A stretch of DNA of 12,873 bases from an uncultured Holophagaceae bacterium (GCA_903927605.1 CAIYNT010000094.1:1-12873), one strand, 5' to 3'; shown: positions 1 through 6,822, counted from the stretch's first letter. A program made the numbers and translations. The notes: generated by a model from the sequence alone, not told the origin.

Positions 1-512
1 CCCACAATCACCACGCCATGGACTTCTTCTGCGATTCCATGAAGCTGCTGATCAACGGCAGCGCCAAGATGGATGAGATCGATCTGGTCATGGACGCGGA
101 GCTGGATGTCCACCACGCCGAGAACGCGGCGCCCGGCACCGCCATGGGCAACCTCGCCGATGCCTTCCCCGCCTTCGGTATCGTGGCCTGCGTCATGGGC
201 GTGGTCATCACCATGGGCTTCCTGGATCAGCCGCCCAACATCATCGGCGGCAAGGTCGGCGCGGCCCTGGTGGGCACCTTCCTTGGCATCCTGCTCGCCT
301 ATGGGGTGTTCCAGCCCCTGGCCAAGAACATCGATGCCGTGAACGCGGTGGAGGCCTACTACTTCAACTGCATCCGCTCCGGTCTCACCAGCTTCGGCAA
401 TGGGGCCGCGCCCATCACCGCCGTGGAGTTCGCCCGGCGCAACATCCCCTCCACCGAGCGGCCAGGCTCGGGTGAGCTAGAGGAAGTGGTCCGGCAGATC
501 AAGCCGAGGTGA
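1..512 (+). CDS. motA: Flagellar motor stator protein MotA (5' end outside window)
   Basis: MotA forms, with MotB, the inner-membrane stator that couples ion flow to flagellar rotation. The reading frame is open from the left edge (first whole codon at 3, reading HNHHAMDFFCD), so the true start lies outside the window and about 169 C-terminal residues are present. Visible are the end of the cytoplasmic domain (MDFFCDSMKLLINGS) and the last two membrane segments: FPAFGIVACVMGVVITM, then GAALVGTFLGILLAYGVFQPLA. The prolines in FPAFG and FQPLA correspond to the two conserved MotA prolines (P173 and P222 in E. coli). The conserved charged loop residues that contact FliG would lie upstream, outside the window. 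motB follows after 4 nt, with its Shine-Dalgarno GAGGTGA (506-512) overlapping the motA stop, so the two are surely co-translated. Confidence 0.95.
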   Translation, partial: HNHHAMDFFCDSMKLLINGSAKMDEIDLVMDAELDVHHAENAAPGTAMGNLADAFPAFGIVACVMGVVITMGFLDQPPNIIGGKVGAALVGTFLGILLAYGVFQPLAKNIDAVNAVEAYYFNCIRSGLTSFGNGAAPITAVEFARRNIPSTERPGSGELEEVVRQIKPR

Positions 513-516
513 CGGG

Positions 517-1449
517 ATGGCTGATCAGCAAGCGCCCGAAACCAAGGTCAAGTTCGTCAAGAAGAAGGGTGGCCATGCGGCGGCCCATGGCGGTGCCTGG
601 AAGGTGGCCTACGCGGACCTCGTGACCGCCATGATGGCCTTCTTCCTCTTGATGTGGCTGCTGAGCAGCGCCGACAAGAACACCAAGGCGGGCATCGCGG
701 GCATGTTCCAGGACGCCAACTTCTTCAACACCGAACGGGGCAAGGAGATCCTGGCCAACCACGGTAAGGGCATCCTGCCTGGTGGCCGGGGCATGGCTCC
801 TGGCCCCGATGGGGATGGCGGTTCCGACACGACTGCGGAGAATCCCGGTGCCGCCGAGGAGGAACACAAGGTCATGGAGGCCACTGCGGAAGCCATCGAG
901 AAGGCCTTCCAGCAGGATGAGCTGCTCCAGGCCTTCCAGGATCAGATCAGCATGGACTTCACGGATGAAGGGCTGCGTATCCAGATCCAGGACAAGGCAG
1001 CCCAAGTGCTCTTCGATTCCGGCAGCGCCACCCTCAAGAGCTATACCATGTCCATTCTCAAGGAGATCGCCAGGGAACTCGGCAAGCTGCCGAATCGGGT
1101 CGTGATCGGTGGCCACACCGACAGCCAGCAGTATTCCAACAAGGCCTACTCGAACTGGGAGCTGAGTGCCGAGCGGGCCAACGCCGCCCGCCGTGTGATG
1201 GAAAGCGCCGCAGGTGGACTCCGTCCGGGCCAGGTCCGGCGCGTGACGGGTTACGCGGACACCATCCCCCTTGAAGGCAAGGAGCCCAAGGATCCCCAGA
1301 ACCGCCGCATCTCCATCGTCGTGGTCTCCGCCGCCAGCGAAGCCGCCGAGACCAAGCACCAGAAGGCCCAGCCGCGGGAGAAGGACAAGGCCAATCCGGA
1401 GGGAAAGGGCGCGGAACACGGCGCCAAGGCCGAATCAACCAAGCATTGA
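517..1449 (+). CDS. motB: Flagellar motor stator protein MotB
   Basis: MotB (310 aa) is the peptidoglycan-anchored half of the stator. After a basic N-terminus (KVKFVKKKGG) comes one membrane helix, AYADLVTAMMAFFLLMWLL (residues 31-49), carrying the ion-binding aspartate D34 (equivalent of E. coli D32). A Gly/Pro/Asp-rich linker (about 80-120) leads into an OmpA-type peptidoglycan-binding domain (about 150-270) with LFDSGSATL, GGHTD (198-202) and the terminal NRRISI motif (N262, R263, R264). The protein ends in a charged Lys/Ala/Glu-rich tail of about 40 residues beyond the OmpA fold. The ATG at 517 is supported by GAGGTGA 4 nt upstream. A hairpin 20 nt past the stop probably ends the motAB transcript. 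Whether the motor uses H+ or Na+ cannot be told from this sequence alone. Confidence 0.97.
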   Translation: MADQQAPETKVKFVKKKGGHAAAHGGAWKVAYADLVTAMMAFFLLMWLLSSADKNTKAGIAGMFQDANFFNTERGKEILANHGKGILPGGRGMAPGPDGDGGSDTTAENPGAAEEEHKVMEATAEAIEKAFQQDELLQAFQDQISMDFTDEGLRIQIQDKAAQVLFDSGSATLKSYTMSILKEIARELGKLPNRVVIGGHTDSQQYSNKAYSNWELSAERANAARRVMESAAGGLRPGQVRRVTGYADTIPLEGKEPKDPQNRRISIVVVSAASEAAETKHQKAQPREKDKANPEGKGAEHGAKAESTKH

Positions 1450-1469
1450 GCCCTGGAGTCGGAGCCTCC

Positions 1470-1495
1470 CCCGGTCAACACATGCGTTGACCGGG
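1470..1495 (+). terminator. Hairpin terminator candidate after motB
   Basis: A perfect 10-bp stem, CCCGGTCAAC (1470-1479) and GTTGACCGGG (1486-1495), closes a 6-nt loop 20 nt downstream of the motB stop. No T-run follows on either strand, so it is not a textbook intrinsic terminator. It could act as a weak or bidirectional terminator or as a 3'-end stabiliser. Confidence 0.55.
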
Positions 1496-1529
1496 ATCTA
1501 AGGTCATGTCCATGAGCCGGAGGCGAGTG

Positions 1530-1769
1530 GGAGCAACGCTTCGCGTTGCGTCACATGGAGGCGCGCAGCGCCCTCCGCCTATCACGGCCTCCCCCGGAAG
1601 CCGCTCCCGCTCCTTCGTCGCGGAGGCGGAGCCTCCCGCCGGACGCGGCCTCCTGATAGGGAAAAGCAGAAGGCCGGCTTCGCCGGGCTTCTGCGCGGGG
1701 GTCCGGGGGTGTGCGCGCAGCGCGCCCTTAGATCTCCGCAGCGCATGCGCTGCGGGGGGAACCCCCGGA
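1530..1769. repeat. Multi-hairpin non-coding element (REP/BIME-like or structured RNA)
   Basis: The 485-nt gap between motB and the LolA-like gene holds no convincing gene but a dense run of inverted repeats. These are GCAACGC-ttc-GCGTTGC (1533-1549), a stem in GGAGGCGC..GCGCCCTCC (1557-1576, one bulge), GGAGGC-gga-GCCTCC (about 1622-1636), and a 13-bp stem with one mismatch and a TTC loop (1666-1694). The last part is a branched structure: a 9-bp outer stem, TCCGGGGGT (1702-1710) with ACCCCCGGA (1761-1769), encloses a GC-only hairpin (1713-1725) and the 20-nt perfect palindrome CCGCAGCGCATGCGCTGCGG (1736-1755). Such serial GC-rich hairpins in a convergent gap resemble dispersed REP-type repeats. 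Dispersal cannot be tested inside one window, so a structured transcript remains an alternative. Confidence 0.5.
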
Positions 1770-1775
1770 GAGCAT

Positions 1776-1805
1776 AAAAGAAGCGCCCGGAGGTACGGGC
1801 GCTTC
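1776..1805 (-). terminator. Intrinsic terminator, minus strand
   Basis: A perfect 10-bp stem (GAAGCGCCCG at 1780-1789, CGGGCGCTTC at 1796-1805) with a 6-nt loop is followed on the minus strand by TTTTAT (from 1779 downward). It lies about 130 nt past the stop of the LolA-like gene and is the likely end of the minus-strand transcript from the cupin and LolA-like genes. A smaller hairpin, AGTCCCG-aagg-CGGGACT (1854-1871), lies between them without a T-run. Confidence 0.65.
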
Positions 1806-1934
1806 GAGAGGGTAAGTTTGGCGGGGTTTCGAGTGGTGGGGTGGTTGAGCGGGAGTCCCGAAGGCGGGACTGGTGTCAGGTGGTGGGACGATTGGTGGCG
1901 GGAAGCCCTTCCGGGCACCTCACCGGCAAGTCTA

Positions 1935-2648
1935 TCACTGATCCGCACTGGGCAACTCGAACGCCGCGGGATCCACCCCACCGCGGCCCCAGTTGCTGAA
2001 GGTCAGTTCGGCTCGGGCCCCCGAAGGTTCCTCGAGCACCATCATCGAGAGTACGGACCGGCCGTGGGCTTGGACCGGGGGACCGAACAAAGCGGTTCGG
2101 GCCAGTTTTCCCGAAGCAAGATGGAACTCCGCCTTGAGCGGCAGCTGCCCCTCCTTCGCCACCCAGAGGACCGCTTGGCGCGCGCTCAGGGAAGGGCGTC
2201 TCGCCGCGAGCTCCAGCCGCCAGCAGTCCCGCCCATCCAGGTCTTCCTGGACCAGCGACTGCACTGTGTAGTCCTCGCGGAACCTTGTCCTGGCCACATC
2301 TCCACCGGCGGCGGAACCCATCATGCGCTGCTGCGGCGTGACCTTCACTGGCCGCTTTGAACCTGGCAGCAGCAGCCACATCTGGTCGCCGAGGAGCAGC
2401 ACCGCCCGGCCCTTTTCCTTCGGGGAGAGGCCGTCCAGTCGAGCATCTCCGTTCTCCCTGGCTGAAACTTTCCACCGCTGAGAGGGACCCGGAGCCTTCA
2501 GGGTCAGCTCCACCGTGAAGACCGGCCAGGGATGCCGGAGCAGGTCCACCCGCGCCAGGATCTCCCCGCCGCTCTGGGCCAACACCGGGAGGGTGGCCCC
2601 AAGCAGGATCACGGGGCGCACCATTCCAGGCCTGAGTTCCAGTCTCAT
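1935..2648 (-). CDS. LolA-like outer-membrane lipoprotein-sorting family protein, exported
   Basis: This is an exported protein of about 237 residues with a LolA-like fold signature. The N-terminus has a signal peptide: positively charged MRLELRPGMVRP, hydrophobic VILLGATLPVL, probable cleavage at VLA-QS. The mature part shows features I associate with the 'outer membrane lipoprotein-sorting protein' group: an early strand pair (FTVELTLKAPG), GDQMWLLLPGSKRPVKV, the segment DGRDCWRLELAA, then VLWVAKEGQLPLKAEFHLASGKLARTALF and a short acidic C-terminus. These proteins bind lipid-like ligands in the periplasm; the substrate here is unknown. Start choice is uncertain. ATGs at 2657, 2648 and 2624 are all in frame with no strong ribosome-binding site, and 2648 gives the most normal signal peptide length. 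It lies 54 nt downstream of the cupin gene on the same strand (40 nt if the start is 2657), so the two may be co-transcribed. Confidence 0.7.
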   Translation of the reverse strand: MRLELRPGMVRPVILLGATLPVLAQSGGEILARVDLLRHPWPVFTVELTLKAPGPSQRWKVSARENGDARLDGLSPKEKGRAVLLLGDQMWLLLPGSKRPVKVTPQQRMMGSAAGGDVARTRFREDYTVQSLVQEDLDGRDCWRLELAARRPSLSARQAVLWVAKEGQLPLKAEFHLASGKLARTALFGPPVQAHGRSVLSMMVLEEPSGARAELTFSNWGRGGVDPAAFELPSADQ

Positions 2649-2702
2649 ACCAACCATTGTCCATGACAGTGGTGATCCCCGGTTCTTAAAAGCAAATCAG
2701 GA

Positions 2703-3062
2703 TCAGCGGCGTCCGTAGTCATCCTGGAGACGCTCGATATCGGCCTCGTCGAAGACGCCCAAGCTGACCTCCAGCACCCGTACCGGATGGGCCGACCCAG
2801 CGTCGCAACGGAGACGATGGGTGCTCCCCAGGGGCAGCCAGATCTCCTGCCCTACATCGGGGCGCAACTCCTCCCCGTCACGATCCACCACCACCCCCGG
2901 ATCCAGCGCCACCCAGAGCTCCCCGCGGTGGCTGTGCCGCTGGAGGCTCAGCTTCTGCCCGGGGTTGCAGGTGAGGATCTTCACCGTACAGGGCGTGTTC
3001 AGGGCGTACTGGTCGAAGGAGCCCCAGGGCTTGTCGACATGGAGGGTGGTGGGTTTGTCCAT
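2703..3062 (-). CDS. Cupin, mannose-6-phosphate isomerase type
   Basis: This single-cupin protein of 119 residues resembles the C-terminal isomerase domain of type II phosphomannose isomerase/GDP-mannose pyrophosphorylase. It would interconvert fructose-6-P and mannose-6-P. Start M1-DKPTTLHVDKPWGSFDQY has the family's typical 'KPWG' opening. The metal-binding cupin residues are present: H43, H45 and E48 in QRHSHRGELW, and H82 in LPLGSTHRL. The C-terminus ERLQDDYGRR matches the conserved 'RxxDxYGR' ending of these proteins. An in-frame ATG at 3176 would add 38 residues with no family similarity and would overlap the divergent antitoxin gene, so the start at 3062 is preferred although its ribosome-binding site is weak. 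ManC, 2.7 kb away on the same strand, lacks this domain, so the two probably act in sequence towards GDP-mannose. Confidence 0.85.
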   Translation of the reverse strand: MDKPTTLHVDKPWGSFDQYALNTPCTVKILTCNPGQKLSLQRHSHRGELWVALDPGVVVDRDGEELRPDVGQEIWLPLGSTHRLRCDAGSAHPVRVLEVSLGVFDEADIERLQDDYGRR

Positions 3063-3156
3063 GGGTCCAGTGTAATCCGATGGGTTGTAGGCGGTGGAAT
3101 CCGTAGCCTCGCTTGAGGTGGGATAGCGTTTGTCGCGAGGAGGGCCCGAGGCCACA

Positions 3157-3468
3157 ATGAACCAGAGGCTCGCCATGCACCGCCAGGAAGTGCTGCAGAT
3201 TCTTCATGAGGCCCTGCCGGGGCTCAGGGAACGCTTTGGCGTTCAGGAGCTTGCCCTCTTCGGCTCCGTGGCGAGGGACGAGGCAGGACCAGGCAGCGAT
3301 ATCGATGTGCTGGTGACCTTCGAGGGGCGGACCCGCTTCCGTGCCTTCATGGGACTGCAGTTCGAGTTGGAGGAGCTCCTGGGCACCGGGGTTGACCTGG
3401 TCACCCCTAAGGCCATGAAACCGACCTTGCGGCCCCACATCGAACGGGATCTCATCCATGTCGCGTGA
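3157..3468 (+). CDS. mntA: MNT-type nucleotidyltransferase antitoxin (MntA family)
   Basis: This is a minimal nucleotidyltransferase of 103 residues. It carries the family signature GSx10DxD: G36-S37 in LFGSVARDEAGPGSDIDVLV, with D48 and D50 as metal-binding aspartates. In studied HEPN/MNT pairs the MntA antitoxin neutralises the HEPN toxin by adding AMP to the tyrosine of its RX4HXY motif. The next gene starts at 3458, overlapping this one by 11 nt, which is the usual tight order. Start choice: a TTG at 3130 and ATGs at 3157 and 3175 are in frame. I chose 3157 because GAGG lies 5 nt upstream and AGGAGG (3138-3143) further up; 3175, with AGAGG 6 nt upstream, is also possible. It is divergent from the cupin gene, with only about 94 nt between the two starts. 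Confidence 0.88.
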   Translation: MNQRLAMHRQEVLQILHEALPGLRERFGVQELALFGSVARDEAGPGSDIDVLVTFEGRTRFRAFMGLQFELEELLGTGVDLVTPKAMKPTLRPHIERDLIHVA

Positions 3469-3850
3469 CCCCAGGCTCTTCCTGCAGGACATCCTGGACT
3501 CAGTGGCCAAGGTTCAGTGCTACACCATCGGCCTATCCCAGGAAGCCTTCGAGGCCAATGGCATGGCCTATGATGCCGTGATCAGAAACCTGGAGGTCAT
3601 CGGTGAGGCGGCCAAACAGATCCCCCAGGATCTGAGGGAATCCGTCCCGGACATCCCCTGGCGGATGATCTGTGGCTTCAGGGATCACCTGGCCCATGCC
3701 TACTTCGGTCTGGACAACGACACCGTGTGGGAGGTGGTGACCACCGAGCTGCCAGCCCTGGCCCATGCCGTCAGGCAACTCATGCAGATCCTGCCCCAGG
3801 CACCGTATTCTCCAGAACTACCGGCTCCGCCGCCGCGAGCTGATGATTAG
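3458..3850 (+). CDS. hepT: HEPN-domain toxin (DUF86/HepT family)
   Basis: This 130-residue all-alpha HEPN protein is the toxin partner of the preceding nucleotidyltransferase. The defining RX4HXY motif is intact in GFRDHLAHAYFGLD: R75, H80 and Y82. Characterised HepT proteins are RNases whose motif tyrosine is AMPylated by MntA. The upstream IRNLEVIGEAAKQIP segment (42-56) and IPWRMICGFRDHLAH are typical of the DUF86 family. The proline-rich end (PYSPELPAPPPRADD) is likely disordered. The gene overlaps the antitoxin by 11 nt (ATGTCGCGTGA), implying coupled translation. The motif and both partner genes are intact, so the module looks functional. Only 44 bp separate its stop from an IS91-like element. 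Confidence 0.9.
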   Translation: MSRDPRLFLQDILDSVAKVQCYTIGLSQEAFEANGMAYDAVIRNLEVIGEAAKQIPQDLRESVPDIPWRMICGFRDHLAHAYFGLDNDTVWEVVTTELPALAHAVRQLMQILPQAPYSPELPAPPPRADD

Positions 3851-3894
3851 GTGCAACCCGCTAAGTGTGGTTTAGGACTTTTATGGCTTCGTTC

Positions 3895-3945
3895 CTGGGG
3901 TGGATAGGGGATTCAAACGCCCCATTTCGTTTCGTGAACGGGGCG
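3895..3945 (-). other. oriIS end of the IS91-like element
   Basis: The replication-origin end of the element, read on the minus strand: a 6-bp stem CGCCCC/GGGGCG (3945-3940 with 3923-3918, 16-nt partly pairing loop), then TTTGAATCCCCTATCC and CCCCAG. The terminal base is next to the tetranucleotide GTTC at 3891-3894. A subterminal palindrome followed by a short unpaired tail before GTTC is the known layout of IS91-family origins. The sequence similarity to the ISCR ori is from memory, not from a search. Confidence 0.6.
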
Positions 3946-4134
3946 GGTCTCCCAAAGTGGAGTGGGATTCTGGCCTAAGACGATTCCTGAATGGGTGTCG
4001 ATGGTGCCATACGGCTGTTTTCGTGGCCTGGAACCAGGTTGTCAAAGAGTTTGGCCTACGATGCGCCAAGGCTACGCCTGGGTCAAGAACAACCCACAGA
4101 TGAAGATACGGCCCTAGCGGAGGGGGCTTGGACC

Positions 4135-5559
4135 TCAGGGCGGCTGCTCCTTCCGGCTGAGACAGTCGAGAATCGCCGCGATGACGCTGGGCTGCTGGAT
4201 GACAGCGATGCGCTGCATGCGGCTATCGCATCTGGAACAGACCATGACATCCACCGAAAACACCTTCAGCAGGAGCTGCGCCCAGGGCACCCAGCGCCGC
4301 CGGATGGTTTTTCCATTGCGGGTTTCGCTGTAGGCCACACTGTGGCCGCAAGGATCAGGATCATCAGCCGGCGGCGGCTCTGGGACGACAAGCCCGCGGA
4401 GCCGTGCATTGGGTGCAAGGACTCCGAAGTAATGAACCAGATGCATCCGCGGGGGCGGTATCAGGGCCGAGAGCCGCGCCACCAGTTCCTCACCGGAGAA
4501 GAAGATCACGCGGGTACCGTCGGGCCAGGGGGTTTTCAGCTCGAAGGCGTACTTGCCATCCATGGTTTCGTGCAGGCGGCCCTTGGCCAACGGCGGCCGC
4601 AGCAGATAGCGGCACAGCCGCTCCCGATGGAACCGGTTATCAGCCGATACTCTGACCTCAGCATCGAGTACAAATCCGAGCGCCTTCCCAGCACGCTCCA
4701 ACTGCTCGGGCACCCAGACCCGCGCATCTTGCAGGCGCACGGGCTTGGCACCGGCCGATCCAAACACCAGGGTATCGGCGATGGAGGCCTTCGCCATGCC
4801 CGCCAGCGACTCGCTGCGCTGGGCCACGGGATCTTCTTCTTCATCCAACTCATCCAGCCAGATGTGGCGGCGGCGCAAGAGGGCCAATACTGCTTCCGCG
4901 ATGCGGGCCGCGACACGGTGGAGATCCTCAAGACTGGGCGGAGCCAACTCCATGAAAGCCGGAGTGCCGAACGCATCCACGACGAAGACACCATCCAGCA
5001 CCAGGGCATGAAAATGGATGTTGAGGTTTAAGGCCGAGCCAAACCTTTGGACGGCAACCATCGCGCCCGTGTGGGACTGCCGGGTGGAACTCAGCCCCAG
5101 TGCCCGCCGGGCCCGAAGGCGCTGGTAGCGGAACACTTCCTGCATGGCTGTCTTCGCCACAGCGCGGCAGAGCTTGCCATCGTAGGCCAAGAGATACCGA
5201 AGCACCTTCGGCAGGCTGAGAACCCATTGGCGCAAGGGCACCGGCGGCAAAACGCGCTCGCAGAGCCAGGTGGCGCCTTCTTCCATTCTTCGCCCGCCGC
5301 AGGAAGGACAGAAGCCCCGCCCCTTGCATGAGAAGGGCACGAGCCGGTCGAGCCCACACCCCGCGCAGTGGATACGCAAGAAGCCTTCCCGCAGATCACC
5401 GCAGCGAAGGTAGGCGTCAAACTCGCGGCGGACGAAGGAAGGCAGGGGCCTGCCATGGGCTTCGCAGGCCGAATGCACCCGTGGCCAGTGTTGGGCCACG
5501 CAGCGATGGAGAAGGGTCTGGTTGTAGGTGCGCGGTAGGTAGGGCCGGGCACAGAGCAT
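4135..5559 (-). CDS. tnpA: IS91-family HUH transposase
   Basis: This 474-residue rolling-circle transposase nicks one strand at ori and transfers it. An N-terminal zinc-binding domain shows C65xxC68 (HCAGCG) and C84xxC87 (FCPSCGGRRM). The catalytic HUH motif is H182-F-H184 in LNIHFHALVLDGVF, in the form typical of IS91 proteins. A likely nucleophile tyrosine is Y318 in LCRYLLRPPLAKGRL, a context conserved in this family; a second nearby catalytic tyrosine is not obvious, as in ISCR-type enzymes. A C-terminal CSRC motif followed by RMQRIAVIQQPSVI is another family hallmark. Length is close to the usual 400-520 residues and there is no internal stop, so the gene appears intact. The start at 5559 follows an AT-rich leader (5562-5595) with only a weak AAGG upstream; a start a few codons later is possible. 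Confidence 0.93.
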   Translation of the reverse strand: MLCARPYLPRTYNQTLLHRCVAQHWPRVHSACEAHGRPLPSFVRREFDAYLRCGDLREGFLRIHCAGCGLDRLVPFSCKGRGFCPSCGGRRMEEGATWLCERVLPPVPLRQWVLSLPKVLRYLLAYDGKLCRAVAKTAMQEVFRYQRLRARRALGLSSTRQSHTGAMVAVQRFGSALNLNIHFHALVLDGVFVVDAFGTPAFMELAPPSLEDLHRVAARIAEAVLALLRRRHIWLDELDEEEDPVAQRSESLAGMAKASIADTLVFGSAGAKPVRLQDARVWVPEQLERAGKALGFVLDAEVRVSADNRFHRERLCRYLLRPPLAKGRLHETMDGKYAFELKTPWPDGTRVIFFSGEELVARLSALIPPPRMHLVHYFGVLAPNARLRGLVVPEPPPADDPDPCGHSVAYSETRNGKTIRRRWVPWAQLLLKVFSVDVMVCSRCDSRMQRIAVIQQPSVIAAILDCLSRKEQPP

Positions 5560-5739
5560 TCGACGATATTCGCCTTATTTTCGATTATTAATCAACCCCA
5601 ACATTTCCCCTGCGCCCCACCCAAATTTAGCTCGGCCCCAAGCCAACTGAACGGCCCAAACTCAATCATTGGCGCGGCCCGAAGGGCCACCCAGGAAGCA
5701 GTACCTCCAGCCTCCAGGCTCCGGTCACCAGCCTGATCC
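5560..5739. other. Gap between IS91 transposase and manC, with hairpin
   Basis: No gene is seen here. The first 35 nt are strikingly AT-rich for this window and presumably carry the transposase promoter (TTGATT on the minus strand near 5594), though no clear -10/-35 pair with room for a leader was found. A small hairpin, GGCCC-gaa-GGGCC (5676-5688), lies about 50 nt past the manC stop. It could be its terminator, but lacks a T-run. The terIS end of the IS element must lie in this interval. Confidence 0.45.
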
Positions 5740-6810
5740 CTACAGCAGATCCTCGCGCCCCTCGGCTTTGAGGCGCTCCACGATCTGCTTGACGCTCTGG
5801 GCCCGGTCACGGTGGCAGATGAGGAGGGCGTCGTCGGCATCCACCACGATGAGGTCGTCCACGCCGCTGGCGGCAATAAGCCGCTTCCCCCCGAAGAAGG
5901 CGCTGTTGCGAGTGTCCAGCAGCAAGGTCTCGCCTACGCTGACGTTGCCCTCGGAATCCGTCTCCTGGAACTCGATGGCCGCGGGCCAGGAGCCCACATC
6001 AGACCAGCGGAACCGCGTCGGTACCACGGCCACCGTGGCCGCCTTCTCCATGAGGGCCACATCGATGGCCAGCTTGGGCAGCTGGCGGTAGGCGGCGGGC
6101 AGTGCAGCTGGATCAGCCCCAGCCTTCATCCAGGCATCCAGGGGCACAAGCACTTCAGGAGCATGCGCCATCAGACCTTCCCGGAAATCTGCCAGGGTCC
6201 ACACGAACATGCCCGCATTCCAATAGTGGCGCCCGGACTCGAGGTATTGGACGGCCACCTCGACGGGCGGCTTCTCGCGGAAGGCCTTCACCTTCAGAAC
6301 CGGACCGTGGCCCTCTGCTTCGATGTAGCCATAGCCGGTTTCGGGATAGGTGGGCTTGATGCCGAAGGTCACCAGTTCACGCTCCCAGGCGGCATGCTTC
6401 ACGGCAATGTCGAGGTCCTCGAGGAAGATCTCCCGGTCGCCTATCCAGTGGTCCGCAGACAGCACGGCCATGACACCTTGCGGGAACTTCTTCTCGATTT
6501 CCACCAGGGCCAGGGCCAGGCAGGGCGCCGTATTGCGGCCCTCGGGCTCGACGAGCACGTTCTCGGCAGGGAGTTCCGGCAGCATGCGCCGGGTCTCCGC
6601 AGCCAGGTCCTCCGTGGTCACGACGAAGATGTGATCGGGACTCACGTGACCATCGAGCCGACGCACGGTTTGGTGCAACAGCGTCTCCGTACCAACGATG
6701 GCCAGGAACTGCTTGGGGCGAGCATTGCGGCTACGAGGCCAGAATCGTGTGCCACGGCCCCCGGCCATCACGACGGCGACCAGGGACTGATGACCACCCG
6801 TATCCGACAT
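5740..6810 (-). CDS. manC: Mannose-1-phosphate guanylyltransferase
   Basis: This cytosolic enzyme (356 aa) makes GDP-mannose from mannose-1-P and GTP for polysaccharide or glycan synthesis. The nucleotidyltransferase signature is near the N-terminus: VVMAGGRGTRFWPRSR (about 13-28), followed by RPKQFL (31-36). Further family motifs are EPEGRNTAPCLAL, the VLSADHWI metal-site segment, YPETGYGYIE, FREKPP, the WNAGMFVW substrate-binding segment and RWSDVGSW. It stops after the left-handed beta-helix-like tail and has no C-terminal isomerase cupin; a separate cupin gene at 2703-3062 could supply that activity. The ATG at 6810 is chosen over the adjacent GTG at 6813 because GGGAGG (6817-6822) is then 6 nt away. 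It is divergent from the histidine kinase gene. Confidence 0.95.
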   Translation of the reverse strand: MSDTGGHQSLVAVVMAGGRGTRFWPRSRNARPKQFLAIVGTETLLHQTVRRLDGHVSPDHIFVVTTEDLAAETRRMLPELPAENVLVEPEGRNTAPCLALALVEIEKKFPQGVMAVLSADHWIGDREIFLEDLDIAVKHAAWERELVTFGIKPTYPETGYGYIEAEGHGPVLKVKAFREKPPVEVAVQYLESGRHYWNAGMFVWTLADFREGLMAHAPEVLVPLDAWMKAGADPAALPAAYRQLPKLAIDVALMEKAATVAVVPTRFRWSDVGSWPAAIEFQETDSEGNVSVGETLLLDTRNSAFFGGKRLIAASGVDDLIVVDADDALLICHRDRAQSVKQIVERLKAEGREDLL

Positions 6811-6816
6811 CACCGA

Positions 6817-6822
6817 CCTCCC
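6817..6822 (-). promoter_or_regulatory. Ribosome-binding site of manC
   Basis: GGGAGG on the minus strand is followed by TCGGTG and then ATG. The 6-nt spacing favours the ATG at 6810 over the overlapping GTG codon at 6813. Confidence 0.7.

Larger units (their letters stand above)
3895..5640 (-). mobile_element. IS91/ISCR-like rolling-circle insertion element (right end approximate)
   Basis: The element carries one gene, an HUH-type IS91-family transposase on the minus strand. The left boundary on the plus strand is the transposase-distal (oriIS) end. The minus strand reads GCGTTTGAATCCCCTATCCA (3920 to 3901), close to the known ISCR ori sequence beginning GCGTTTGAACTTCCTAT. It then ends CCCCAG directly before GAAC, i.e. 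GTTC on the plus strand at 3891-3894. IS91 elements insert with ori next to GTTC or CTTG, without target duplication, which fits. The opposite (terIS) end has no conserved flank and cannot be fixed from sequence. The AT-rich stretch at 5562-5595 is probably still inside the element, so 5640 is only a placeholder somewhere between 5600 and 5700. Confidence 0.75.

Noticed and set aside
499..1419. Minus-strand open frame of 306 codons opposite motB
   Set aside because: It is a shadow of motB, which has the membrane aspartate and OmpA domain.
1475..1981. Minus-strand open frame over the hairpin element
   Set aside because: It runs through the terminator and the hairpins, and its composition is that of translated GC-rich repeats.
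1506..2360. Plus-strand open frame of 284 codons across the hairpin region
   Set aside because: Its first half is the hairpin-rich non-coding element and its second half lies opposite the LolA-like gene. The product is a low-complexity Arg/Pro/Gly string with no domain.
3991..5031. Plus-strand open frame of 346 codons opposite the transposase
   Set aside because: The minus strand encodes an intact IS91 transposase with zinc and HUH motifs; the plus-strand frame is its shadow.
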